DNA of 64,000 nucleotides from Plicaturopsis crispa FD-325 SS-3 (lineage: Eukaryota; Basidiomycota; Agaricomycetes; Amylocorticiales; Amylocorticiaceae). Of the stretch, positions 23,669 to 33,487 are shown in pieces (position 1 is the first letter of the stretch; every line of letters starts with the position of its first letter). The notes below the pieces were generated by a model. It was not told the origin of the DNA. It did no database searches and was given only the letters and a program-made list of their open reading frames with translations. Made by a program: the position numbers and the translations under genes. The stretch covers positions 3,005,011-3,069,010 of the forward strand of contig KN832555.1 of the NCBI GenBank assembly GCA_000827205.1, written 5' to 3'.

Positions 23669-26600
23669 ATGTTTCGGAAGATCCTCAATTGGTTTAGGCC
23701 TGGGCAAGCATCCGACCCTCCCTACCGCGATCAGGTTCCACGACAAAACGGAGAAGGTATGTAGAGACACGTTGAGGCCTTTCTCGTGTGAGGCTCACAC
23801 CGTGCCGACAGACCCTCGTACTGCCTACGGACTCAATCATCCGTACTACGCGGCACCATATCCTGGTCCTCCACCGTCGGCCCCTCCCTATCCGTATTTC
23901 GACCCACGCGACCCGTTACAACTAGGTCAATATCCGCCCCATCGTAGGCAGCAAAATCTGCCGTCAAATGGTAGTCAATACCCTGCAGTGCCCAGCTTAC
24001 ATGCGGATGTAGCGGCGAATTTCCCAAACGGCTGTAAGTGAGCTACCCAAGTGTCCTGGCTCGTATCTGATTGCTTTTTGCACATATTAGACGCGATACC
24101 ACGTCACATGCAGGCCCAAAATGGTTTCTATCCCCCGCATACTTTCTCCCCGTATTATCAGCCCTCTTATCCGACCGCCGCCTCTCCATACATGAATATG
24201 TTCGGACAGCCCATGTATCATCCCCCAAACCATGCGCTGCCTCCGCCAACAGAGCTTACTGGTTCGAACGTGCGTATTTCTGGTGACCCCGCATCCTCCG
24301 ACCCTCCGCCGCTAGGCCACACTGAGCGAGGGGGAGACAATGGGCTGGGGACTCCGATGGTCGACCCCGAGGATCCATCATCTAACGATGGTCAGTTTAT
24401 TTGTGCAATCTTATTCTATGAATCTAACTCCGTGCGTTTGACTCAGACTGGCCGGTCGGCTATCATAGGCGCGAGCAGCCTAAGGGCAACGAGACACCGC
24501 TCTGGAAGCACACGAAGTGGGTGTGGCGATCACAAGGGCACGTCACGCACAATGACGCACCCGCGGAACGTCGCGTTTGCTTGGGTGTCATGAGGTGTAA
24601 TACCTGCGGTCGTCTCTCACGGCCGAAGACAGAGGCTGGCGCACGACAAATCCAGTTATCTGAGGGGTGCAGAGCTCCAGGCTGTGTTGAGTCGCAAGAC
24701 AGTCCCCTGCTACATGAAACCTGCGACGCAAAGTCTTTCCATTTCACCGTGCGCAGGCAGGGGAGGGCGTACCTCGTCTGGGAGCATTTCGGCATGCACG
24801 ATCATGATCGCCCACCCGGTGGTGGCCTCTCAAGGACGCAGGAGCTTGCGGTCGATGCACAGGTCCTTCGTCATCAGAATGCGAGTGCTCACCAGCTTCG
24901 CACTGGTGATAGCGGACCCGGCTCAGTGCCCTTGGCCGCAATCGCGCCTCCTCTTGCGAATCCCCGCACTGCTCGATACCAGATCAGCAAAAGTCAGTCG
25001 CGGGTTGGCATCCAGCCCTCCTCTGGCAAAGGCGGTCTATCCGTTCTCCATGAGCTCGGCGCGGTCAACGAGAAATTGGGGTCGACCTTTCTCATTGATT
25101 CCGGCCTCCTCGGTCCAACATACATCACCCTTCAGACCTCTTTCATGGACACCTGCATACGCGAGGCCGTCGAGGCATGGATTGAGGACCGAGAAGATAG
25201 CCCTGTCTCCTCCCGTCACGGATTCGTTACCGATGGAGACCATACATTCTTCCGTAGCGGAAATCTTCTTACGACGTGCTCGTTTAATACCACTATGCAA
25301 GCCTGGGTCCCTGTCCTTTACTCATGGATCGATGGCCTCGATACCGCACATCACCAGCCACATTTCAAGGCCCTTTTCAACTCTGTAGTGAAGCATGCTG
25401 GAAAGCGCTTCAAGAAGGAGTATCTTACGCATGTGAGTTCTGACAGTGTTGTCCGCATCGTGAGAAGTACACTTAATGTCGCCTAGATTATGGATTTTTC
25501 TGTTGCGCAACGTAATGCACACGCGGAGGAATACGCCAGCGTCATGCTTTCGCGTCTTCCATCTGTCCATGATCTATCCAATGAAGCCATCGCTGTCGAA
25601 CGCCGTCGATATATCGAGGAAGCTCGTGCAGCCGAGATTGGATGCGAGACTCATTTTTATCGCTCCTCGACACGCTTGAAGAAGAACGGCCTACTTGTCC
25701 CCCCAGCGCTCATTAACACCTTCGACGACTACATCCGGCAGCTGATGTCAGTAGACACGGATGATGCTCAGTTTGCCGCCGTCGTCCGAGACTTCAACGT
25801 TGATTTCCCCCGGTGCCACGGATGGCTGAAGTGGTGGCTACGTCCCACCATCGCATCCATGATATTTGCTTCGAAGCGTGTTATGGAGTCTGAGCTTATG
25901 AAGAAATACCCAACCAGCTCCAATCCTGTTGAACACCAGCACTCACTTCTTCATCATGCGACACAAATCGACAATGATCTCATTCCGGGGATAAAAGGCC
26001 TTTATCTGCATATTCGCGAACTCGAAGAACAGTACAATGCCATCCGTGGTAAGTTTAGCCAACCTTCCCTTATCTCCGTGAAGTGAAATCGGAACTCATG
26101 TCGTCTTTCTACTAGCTGGACACTTCAACCCGGAGGAGCCGCGCAAAAAGTCTCGTCCGGCTAGGCCACACTGGGACGCTAACGATGGGCGAGCTCCGGA
26201 TACGTACGAGGCACTGGCAACGACTTCAGCAATGCATCATGATGCTGCCGCTGACCCTTCGCATACTCGGGCTGTAGTCATTCCGGAGCGTCTACTGGTC
26301 TCGTATCGGTGGGATGTCAACTCTTGCTTCTTTGACTCCAGTCTTCAGCTTTGGTTTCATGCCTATTATTTGTGGTCACCGGAGACCCGGGAAACCATCG
26401 TTGCGGCACTGGGTAGTAAACCCGTCATCAGCTCGATCTTCTATCACTTCCTTCGCCGGTTACAGTGGATTACTAAGCCATCCCTAGATGACCTGGTGGG
26501 TCGGCGGGAGCTTGATCTCATGCAACGCCTTGTACGCCATGCTATCTTTGGAAAATGGAAGCTTTATCCTAATCCAAAGAGCTATGGCTGCGCAAAACGG

Positions 26601-29236
26601 TGGTTACGCCATGCTGTCCAGGTATGATACTATGATGCATCTATCAACCAGTTATATGTGCTAACAGACACGCAGGAATTGGACGAAGATACTCAAAGGC
26701 ATTTCAGTGTCCAGCACACCTCTGTTATGATGTGTCCAAAAGGTCATATATTGCTGCTGCCTGCGTCAAGTCCGGTACTCTTTTTACGCATAACCAAACG
26801 TGACGTGGACACACTCCGACATGTTTACGGTACCACGGGTGGCAAGATCACCACAGAACAATACTTCCAACATTTTGTACCCCAAATTGACGTTAGCGAA
26901 GACAGTGGTCGTACGATTCCCGTACACACCCTCTACTCCAAGGACCTGGTACCTTGTGGCCACCGCCATTGCCAGGATACTGTGTCCATCTCAGACATCC
27001 AGACATCTTGGCCGCAGCTCCTTCATATCATCCCCGAACCCCTCGTCCATCATGTATCCAGCACCGATTTTGCGGCAAGTAATCCGCTACACTACGAGCG
27101 GACATTTTGCATCTCCAATGATGCGGAAAATCACGAGCAAGTCCAGTACGAGCTTGTCGGGCGCGTCCTATATCTGGAGAAGCCCTCCCACTTTGTCACG
27201 CAGATGCTGTTGGGCAATCGGACGGTCCGATACGATGATATGGATGATCTTCTAGTGGATTCCGGCCCTTCCTCTATCCTAGAGAAGCCAAACAGGCACA
27301 CATCATTTCTCCTATACCACCGTATCTCAAAAGTGCAGGTGAGCCACATAGTTCCCTTGAGACCTATTCAAGTCATTGACCCATTTGATCATAGACCTCA
27401 ACACAAACTATCGAGACCATAACGAGCAACTACAATAAAGCCCCACCATAAATTCGACAACGCTCCGTAACCGTATCCTCCGACCATTCTTCCGAGCTGC
27501 ATCTACCTTCATCGGGTGAGCAGTGGGGTACACCACCTGACCTTTCGCCGGCACCTAGTATTCCTGATACAGACTTTGGAGTATTCGATCTACTAGATCA
27601 GCCAGACCCAGCCCGTGGCCTGATTTTGAGCGGTCAAGGTGATCATCCAAGTCGCAGTCCCTCTCCTTGGGATATCAAGTGTGCAGGGTGCGGTTTTGTT
27701 GGTGACGGACATACCATTGATGATGCTGCAGAATCCACACTGCAGTGTGACGCTTGCCACACGTGGCTGCATATAAAATGCATGACAGACCTGTTTGACT
27801 TGCCTGCGAACTACGCCGATGAAGATTACCCCTGGATATGCCCCCGGTGCTCCGGAAAGCCATTATGGAATGATACCTAGTGAGCAACTGTGACACGACC
27901 GTATATCTACAAGTTAGATGCCTATCTGACCATTTGGATTGATTCACAAATTAGCATTGGCCAGCATATACTGCTAGTCACACGATCTGATAGCAGGCTA
28001 TATCCTGTCAAGATCGTAAAGAGACGTGGAAATATGGTAGACCTCGAATGGCATCCGGGCAATGTCTACGCTCGCGGTGAAAACCCGCGTGGAAACTTGC
28101 AGCGGACTACCCAGTTGTGTGTCCGCTTACACGCAGGTGCTGCACGGCCTACTGGCAATGGGCGGAATCAAAATAACGTATGTCCCACTTTACAAAGTTG
28201 ATCTCCGAGATCGGCGGCTGAAATCTGCCAGAACATTATGCGGGAAATTCTGTGGCCAGTACGCCTAAGCGAAGATTCCGCTGAGCGGCACGGATACGTG
28301 AATGAGCCAATCACGCTTGCACTCGAGTCCGCTGCATCAGCTGTCCTTGATGCGCTACTTGGACTGCAGCCCGCCGGAGGTAAACACCTGGTCATGGTGA
28401 TGTTCGGACAGTGGATGGGAGAGTTACCGCCTGACGACCCGGACCCGGAGCCAGACAGTACCGATGCAGGACCAAAGGCCATGGAGGTGCCGCGTCCAGA
28501 ATTCGTGCCCAAGAAGTTGAGAGGCATGGCACGCATGCATCGTGCAAGCGACTTCCACACCAAACACCGTGTTCCCATCTTGCCCGGTGACCGGTCTCTC
28601 TGCTTCAATATCTTATATTGCATAAGGGTTCACCTCGGCATGTCACTGGACTCTTTAGATGACCTCCTCATCCCTGCCGAAACGATGTTGCATCTCGTGA
28701 TTCTTCGCACCTATCTCAATCGGACACCCTCCGATGATGACCAGATAGCCACTCTCTTCAAGAAAGGCCACTTTCGACGCATTCTTACCATCCACGAGCA
28801 GGCACTGATTGCATGTCATGCGTACGATGAGCACGACACTACGGACCCGTCAATTGTCCCACAATTCAGTGGTCCGGGGGCCTGTGCAACGAGGCCAAAG
28901 CATACGAAGGAACTTGACATTTCGAGTGCCTTTCCTCTAATTACAATCGAGCCGCCGCACATCTGGGAGGCAAGCGACTCTACCGGACTCTCCGGTGGCC
29001 GTCCGTATGCGGAACTCTCCCGGAAGAACTCGCTGGCTGGTCCCCCCGCCGGACCACGACCGAAACCAAAGATGAAGAGACGCCGTCGTCCCAGTCCTGT
29101 CGAGAACAACGAGGTCAATCCCGCGCCAGTGAGTGTGATAGATGAACAGGCGCAGCCTGCAGCAGATGACGCCAACCCTGCCGTGCGGAGAAGCAAACGC
29201 CTCAGATCCAATGCAGCGGGCGCAAGTTTGAAGTGA
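23669..29236 (+). CDS. MULE-type transposase: WRKY/GCM1 zinc finger, DDE core, ubiquitin-hydrolase-like, PHD and Tudor-like segments
   Basis: Ten exons join in phase: 23669-23756, 23812-24033, 24091-24390, 24447-25432, 25487-26048, 26116-26621, 26676-27338, 27395-27879, 27955-28177, 28232-29236 (about 1,680 codons). Order of parts: Pro/Tyr-rich N-terminus; Cys/His cluster with CNTCGRLSRPKT and EHFGMHDHDRPP (WRKY/GCM1-like, about residues 225-312); MULE core with TDGDHTFFRSGNLL (D about 466), MDFSVAQR (D about 535) and SNPVEHQHSLLHHA (E about 681); a Cys box WDVNSCFFDSSLQLWF (C about 790) and HTSFLLYHR, resembling ubiquitin C-terminal hydrolases; a PHD finger (about 1205-1258, CAGCGF, CDACHTWLHIKC, CPRC); a Tudor/BAH-like segment; and an acidic then basic tail. 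One in-frame TAA (27449-27451) remains in exon 8 unless a longer intron (27339 to about 27499) skips it. Confidence 0.78.
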
Positions 29237-29324
29237 TGCGGGTTGACCCTACGGTTTTCGACTTGGATTCCTGGGTTATCGAGCACTAGGTTGATAATGT
29301 AGTACTGTTAGCCTCATCGGTGTA

Positions 29325-29505
29325 CACGTTAACTTATAAGCTAGCTTACTACGAGTCGGCAAGTTAACTTATATACGCAACTTGTCGTAACTTATCTGTC
29401 TAATCTACGTGTTAACTTATGCACTTGACGGTCACTTAACTTATTCACTTAGCTTTTGTAGGACTGAACTGCATGCTAACTTATCAAATTAGCTTATGAT
29501 ATTAA
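29325..29505. repeat. Internal/right subterminal repeat cluster
   Basis: At least six copies of TTAACTTAT-like units (for example GTTAACTTATAAGCTAGCTTA and CACTTAACTTATTCACTTAGC variants) follow closely after the transposase stop. They match the theme of the left cluster in the same orientation. Confidence 0.6.
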
Positions 29506-29601
29506 AGCTGTTCCCGAACGTGAGCCTACAGCACTACAAGTATATTTTAGATGACTTTACCGTGCCGTGCATGTGTCTGCTCCACACGTCCGTGTAGTAG
29601 A

Positions 29602-30060
29602 GACTGCACTGAGGTGGAAACTGTCTGACAACGGCAAGGGCAAGGCCAGAGCAGAACCCGGCGAGCCCAGCCCCGTACGCTCCGAGAAAGAAATTGCCGA
29701 CGCACTGCACACCATCGAGACCATCCGACATCGACACCGCCTTCACCTCCCTCCACTCCGACTTCACCTTCCCCGCGCGCCTCGCCCTCCGCGCCCGTCA
29801 CGGACACGAAGCTCGCGTACACCGCTGCGAACGCGCCGGTGCGCTACTACGAGCATGCGCTGAGCCAGCTGCTGTCGAAGCTCGATGCGGTGGAGAGCGC
29901 GGGAAGCGAGGACGTGCGCGCGTGAAGGAAGGTGGTGGTGGCGCGCGTGGAGCGGGCACTGGAGGAGGTGGAGAGGGAGGTTAGTGGGAGGATGGGCGCA
30001 TGGAAGGCAAGGAATGGGGTGCAGGCGGAGAAGGAGGTGGAGGCACCTGTGGCGGAGCAG
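29602..30060 (+). pseudogene. Broken BAG-domain co-chaperone gene fragment
   Basis: Conceptual pieces in shifting plus-strand frames read SEKEIADALHTIETI, SDIDTAFTSLHSDFTFP, TDTKLAYTAANAPVRYYEHA, LSQLLSKLDAVESAGSEDVR and RKVVVARVERALEEVEREV. The last three match the fungal BAG domain, the C-terminal helical bundle of Hsp70 nucleotide-exchange co-chaperones. The N-terminal part of the host gene is absent. Two frameshifts (near 29720 and 29785) and a TGA at 29923-29925, where an Arg codon CGA is expected, break the frame. Codon usage is strongly GC-rich, unlike the AACTTAT clusters on either side. It lies inside the transposon borders, so it is best read as host sequence picked up by the element. 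Confidence 0.7.
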
Positions 30061-30664
30061 GGCAAAGATCACTGCAGTAAACCGTTAGTGAACAGCCAAG
30101 GCAAGGGGAGGAACTCAGGACGAACAGGACCACCGCGGGAGACGAGAATTCAGCCTCGATGCGGACAAAGTCGGACGCGCTTTGTACGACCTGCTCACCA
30201 TGAATCGTGTAGGCGAAGCTACGGTCCTCGACATGGGACGGGGTTGTCGCGCGCGTCACCGTTGAGCGCCCACGCATGTGCACGGTCTTGCATTCGGACT
30301 GGCATTCGGTGCGTAGCAGCGTTGTTAGTATTGGCACCACATGCAGCTCGAGGAGGACGGGCAACTTACGCGCATGGAAGCGGAACGACTGAGCACCGCG
30401 AGCTTGCATCAACATATGTGCCTGGAAAAGACCCAACGGGGTTGAGCACTGCAGATATGGATGCACTCGCTAATGTCGGTGTAGCCTGAGAGGACGACAT
30501 GAACATCGACGGTCAGCGTTTGACAGAGCGATCGACGGTGCGGACTCAGCGGTAACATACTTTTGTCATCTTCTGCGCGGTCAACTTACTGCAGGTCCAT
30601 CACCGACATATCGCACCTTTGGGCCCTGAGTAAGACTCTTGCCAGGATATTACAGCGCTCGAGG
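30061..30664. other. Unassigned cargo between the BAG fragment and the right end
   Basis: Both strands have open frames of about 160-185 codons, but I recognise no domain in them. A second captured fragment is possible. Confidence 0.35.
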
Positions 30665-30798
30665 GAGTATACAGTGAAAGCCAAGTTACATTGTTCAAGC
30701 GTGAGATAAGTCAAGTGAAAGCTAGCATAAGCTATCGTGCCAAAATTCATGCTGGAATAAGTCAATAAGTTAGCCCGATAAGTAACTTTATACACAAT
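30665..30798. repeat. Right terminal repeat cluster, inverted relative to the left
   Basis: On the minus strand this reads AAGTTACTTATCGGGCTAAC, TTGACTTATTCC, ATAGCTTATGCTAGCTTTC and CACTTGACTTATC. These resemble the left cluster (TTGACTTATCCC) in opposite orientation, as expected for the two ends of one element. Confidence 0.55.
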
Positions 30799-30808
30799 CC
30801 GATTCCGC
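30799..30808 (+). repeat. Right copy of the 10-bp target-site duplication
   Basis: CCGATTCCGC, identical to 22435-22444. Removing one copy and the element restores a continuous TRM6-UCS promoter of about 310 bp. Confidence 0.65.
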
Positions 30809-31013
30809 TCGCGTGCTCCGCTGCTGCCTCTTGCTTTGGACCACCTCAATTCCTTATTTTCTCTTCATCTGCGCACACGGAACGCGCGACTGTAGGCACT
30901 CTATCGCTCTACGGAGTATCTTTGAGTGGGCGAATCTTGGTGTAGTGGTCAGTCAAGCATCGTTCTGCCAATCCACTAATTCTCGATCTTTTTTGCATAG
31001 CTATATCGCAGCC

Positions 31014-33101
31014 ATGTCTGCAGAGCCGACAGAGGGGAAGTCATTAGATACGCTCCTTCAGAAATCCAACCAGAAATCATCGAGCTCCCTACTACCCGAC
31101 GAGCTTGCGTACTTGGTCTCCGCTTTCCTACCAACCCAAGATTCCACATCCCGCTCAAAAGCCTACCTAGTCCTCGCTGCATTCTGCCAAGGGGTGCGCA
31201 GCTCATCGAAACCACCCAAGGCAGATGAGCCGGATCCAGCTACAGACAAACTTGCCCGTGCATTCAAACCCTCCGTCACGTCACGACTATCGTCAGACGC
31301 GGAAGATGATGTCCTGGCCAGCACATCTTTCCTTGTCGCTCTGTTTCAAGTCGACTGGCAGTCCGCATCAGCTATCCTTGCAGAGGATGGTATCTTGGAG
31401 TCCATCATGGATAGCGTTGACTTGCTTCCAATACCTCCGTTGCTTGGCCTGGAGGTGGCGCATCTATTGGGCCAGGCCAGCGGTCATAAATCGGCGCGCG
31501 CACATATATCGTCTCAGCATGTGGAGTGGCTAGAGGCGCAAGCTCGCCAAACGAAAGATCGCGCATTACGCGCAGCGGCGGCCGTCGCGATCATAAAGCT
31601 CTCTAGGGGTACTGCTATAGATGCCACCGACGATTCGACAGCTTCGGGAGCGCAAAGTGGCGTTGCAAATGAGGACGAACTCGTAAAGTTGATGAAAGGG
31701 TTGATTGTGGACGATGAAAACAAGTCTTCGCTGACGGACGCTATCGAAGGATTGGCATATCTCAGTGTCGATCCCGCAATAAAAGAGGCGCTATCCAAGG
31801 ATGCGAGCTTCTTTACCAAACTTTTCGCGTTGATACCACGGCGGCAGAGGACCCCCAAAGAAACACTCGAAATCGACTCAACGCTCATGTACGGTGTGCT
31901 CGTCATTGTGACAAACCTCTGCGTACACCGCCCACGCCTCAGCGACGAGCAGGCACAAATCGCGAAGCTGAAACGCATGGCCGCCGCGGGCAAGAAGCCC
32001 TCAGAGGACCCTGGCAAGACGGGCGGAGATGATCCGCTGGACGATGACGAGCACGTCCGGGCGCGGGTTCGCCGTTTGATCACATACGGTGTCCTCGACG
32101 TCTTGCCCTCAATTGTGGTACTCACCGATAGCCGGGGTAACCGTGTTAACGCGTCGCGGACGTATCTCAGTCTCGTCGAGGAGAATGAGAATCGCGGGAA
32201 AGTGTTGCAGAGCGGGGGCGCTAAGACGTTGGCGTTCCTCATTCGCAAGGCGCTGCCTCCCACGACAGACTCTTCTGGTGAAGCACTCGAGCCGCCTGAT
32301 CTAGAAGCGATCCAAGCCCTGGCGAAGCTGGCCATTACCGCCTCACCTATTGCTGTTTTTGGGCCGAACGCGGGTGCAGCCCATGACACCATTCGACCAT
32401 TCTCCTTACTCCTTCTGCATCCTGCCTCGACACTTCTCCAGCGCTTTGAGGCTCTGATGGCACTGACCAACCTGTCGTCTGCAAGCCCCGAAACAGCCCA
32501 ACGTATAGCGAAAACGGATGGGATCCTGAACAAAGTTGAGCTCTTGCTTCTAGAAGATCATGCCCTAGTCCGGCGGGCCGCTATGGAGCTCATCTGCAAT
32601 CTCATCGCGGGCAGCGATGATGTCTTCGAACGATACGGGGGAGCCGGCGCAAGCAAATCGAAGCAGCAGGTACTACTTGCGCTGTCGGACGTTGACGATC
32701 TTCCCACACGACTTGCGGCATCTGGGGCGCTGGCAACACTGACCACTGCACCGAGTGCATGTACGGCATTGTTCAGCCTTCACCTCGAGCGCCACCGCGT
32801 GCTGCCCATTCTCGCGCAGCTGATCGATCCCTCACTTGCGGCAGCACTGGACGGCGACGAAGAGGACGAGCGAAGTGACCTTCAGGGAGACCCCGGATTA
32901 GTTCACCGTGGCGTCATATGCACACGCAACTTTCTGCTTAGCATCACAGATGTTAAAGCGAAAAAGGACATGGCGAAGGAGGCGGGAGATGTGGGGCTGA
33001 CTGCGGCGCTTGCAGGTCTAGTAAAAGGGGGTGTTGGCGAGCCAGTCCTTTCGCCGACTGTGCAAGCAGTGAAGTGGCTGGTGGATGTTGGGAAGGATTG
33101 A
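31014..33101 (+). CDS. she4: UCS-domain myosin chaperone (UNC-45/She4/Cro1)
   Basis: An intronless reading frame from the ATG at 31014 (MSAEPTEGKSLDTLLQKSNQ) encodes 695 residues. It is mostly armadillo-like helical repeats. The UCS region is in the C-terminal half, with ALMALTNLSSASPETAQRI, RRAAMELICNLIAGSDDVFE and SGALATLTTAPSACTALFS, all typical of She4/Cro1/UNC-45. There is no N-terminal TPR domain, as in other fungal members; the length is close to Podospora Cro1. UCS proteins fold and stabilise myosin motor domains in the cytoplasm. The next gene, 386 bp downstream on the same strand, is myosin I. The lack of introns is unusual beside its intron-rich neighbours. The promoter was split by the transposon, leaving about 205 bp before the ATG. 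Confidence 0.9.
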   Translation: MSAEPTEGKSLDTLLQKSNQKSSSSLLPDELAYLVSAFLPTQDSTSRSKAYLVLAAFCQGVRSSSKPPKADEPDPATDKLARAFKPSVTSRLSSDAEDDVLASTSFLVALFQVDWQSASAILAEDGILESIMDSVDLLPIPPLLGLEVAHLLGQASGHKSARAHISSQHVEWLEAQARQTKDRALRAAAAVAIIKLSRGTAIDATDDSTASGAQSGVANEDELVKLMKGLIVDDENKSSLTDAIEGLAYLSVDPAIKEALSKDASFFTKLFALIPRRQRTPKETLEIDSTLMYGVLVIVTNLCVHRPRLSDEQAQIAKLKRMAAAGKKPSEDPGKTGGDDPLDDDEHVRARVRRLITYGVLDVLPSIVVLTDSRGNRVNASRTYLSLVEENENRGKVLQSGGAKTLAFLIRKALPPTTDSSGEALEPPDLEAIQALAKLAITASPIAVFGPNAGAAHDTIRPFSLLLLHPASTLLQRFEALMALTNLSSASPETAQRIAKTDGILNKVELLLLEDHALVRRAAMELICNLIAGSDDVFERYGGAGASKSKQQVLLALSDVDDLPTRLAASGALATLTTAPSACTALFSLHLERHRVLPILAQLIDPSLAAALDGDEEDERSDLQGDPGLVHRGVICTRNFLLSITDVKAKKDMAKEAGDVGLTAALAGLVKGGVGEPVLSPTVQAVKWLVDVGKD

Positions 33102-33487
33102 ATGAGGTCGATGTTAACGTTTGTATGTGCGTAACCTCATGCGACTAGCCTTCAGAACTCACTTGTATAGTACGACCGTCGCGCAATCATTGGTATGCTT
33201 CATCAAATAGCTGTACAATAAGTTGCGCTCGACTCCTCACCGCTGTACCGGCCCCCTTATACGATCCTCGCAGCTATCATTTTCTACCAATCAAATCAAT
33301 AAATTGACAGGCGGCGACGAGAGCTGCGGGACGCGACGCGACGTTGTGACGGAGATTGAGACCCACGTGGCCTATTATAATTACCGGACTGCTGTGGCTC
33401 ATCGCATCTACTGCTTAAACCTCGATATATACCCTCTCTACTGTCTTTCATCTCTGGTGCTGGATAGACGACTGGCATACAACTAGC

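Larger units (their letters stand above)
22445..30798 (+). mobile_element. MULE-like DNA transposon with a multidomain transposase and a captured host gene fragment
   Basis: This 8.35 kb segment lies between TRM6 and the UCS gene and is flanked by CCGATTCCGC on both sides. It carries one long plus-strand gene (23669-29236) with a MULE-type transposase core. It also has three clusters of an AACTTAT/TTAGCTT motif (22450-22575, 29325-29505, 30665-30798), the outer two in opposite orientation, and a broken BAG-domain gene between the second and third clusters. Terminal inverted repeats are poor at the very ends, so the borders rest mainly on the direct repeat. An alternative is an element ending near 29.5 kb plus a separate non-autonomous copy to its right. 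The stretch 22576-23668 inside the element shows no coding signal. Confidence 0.65.

Noticed and set aside
28178-28231. A second in-frame stop (TGA near 28199) in the transposase
   Set aside because: A consensus intron (GTATGT...GCCAG, 54 nt) removes it and keeps phase exactly, so it is not a defect.
29932-30489. A 185-codon plus-strand frame right of the transposase gene, taken at first as a new gene
   Set aside because: Its first 50 residues are the tail of the BAG remnant and the rest is unrelated. It starts at a non-conserved position, so it is a chance extension of a broken frame.
31514-32533. A 339-codon minus-strand frame within the UCS gene
   Set aside because: Antisense to a clear armadillo-repeat coding region; Ser/Ala/Arg-rich shadow with no domain.
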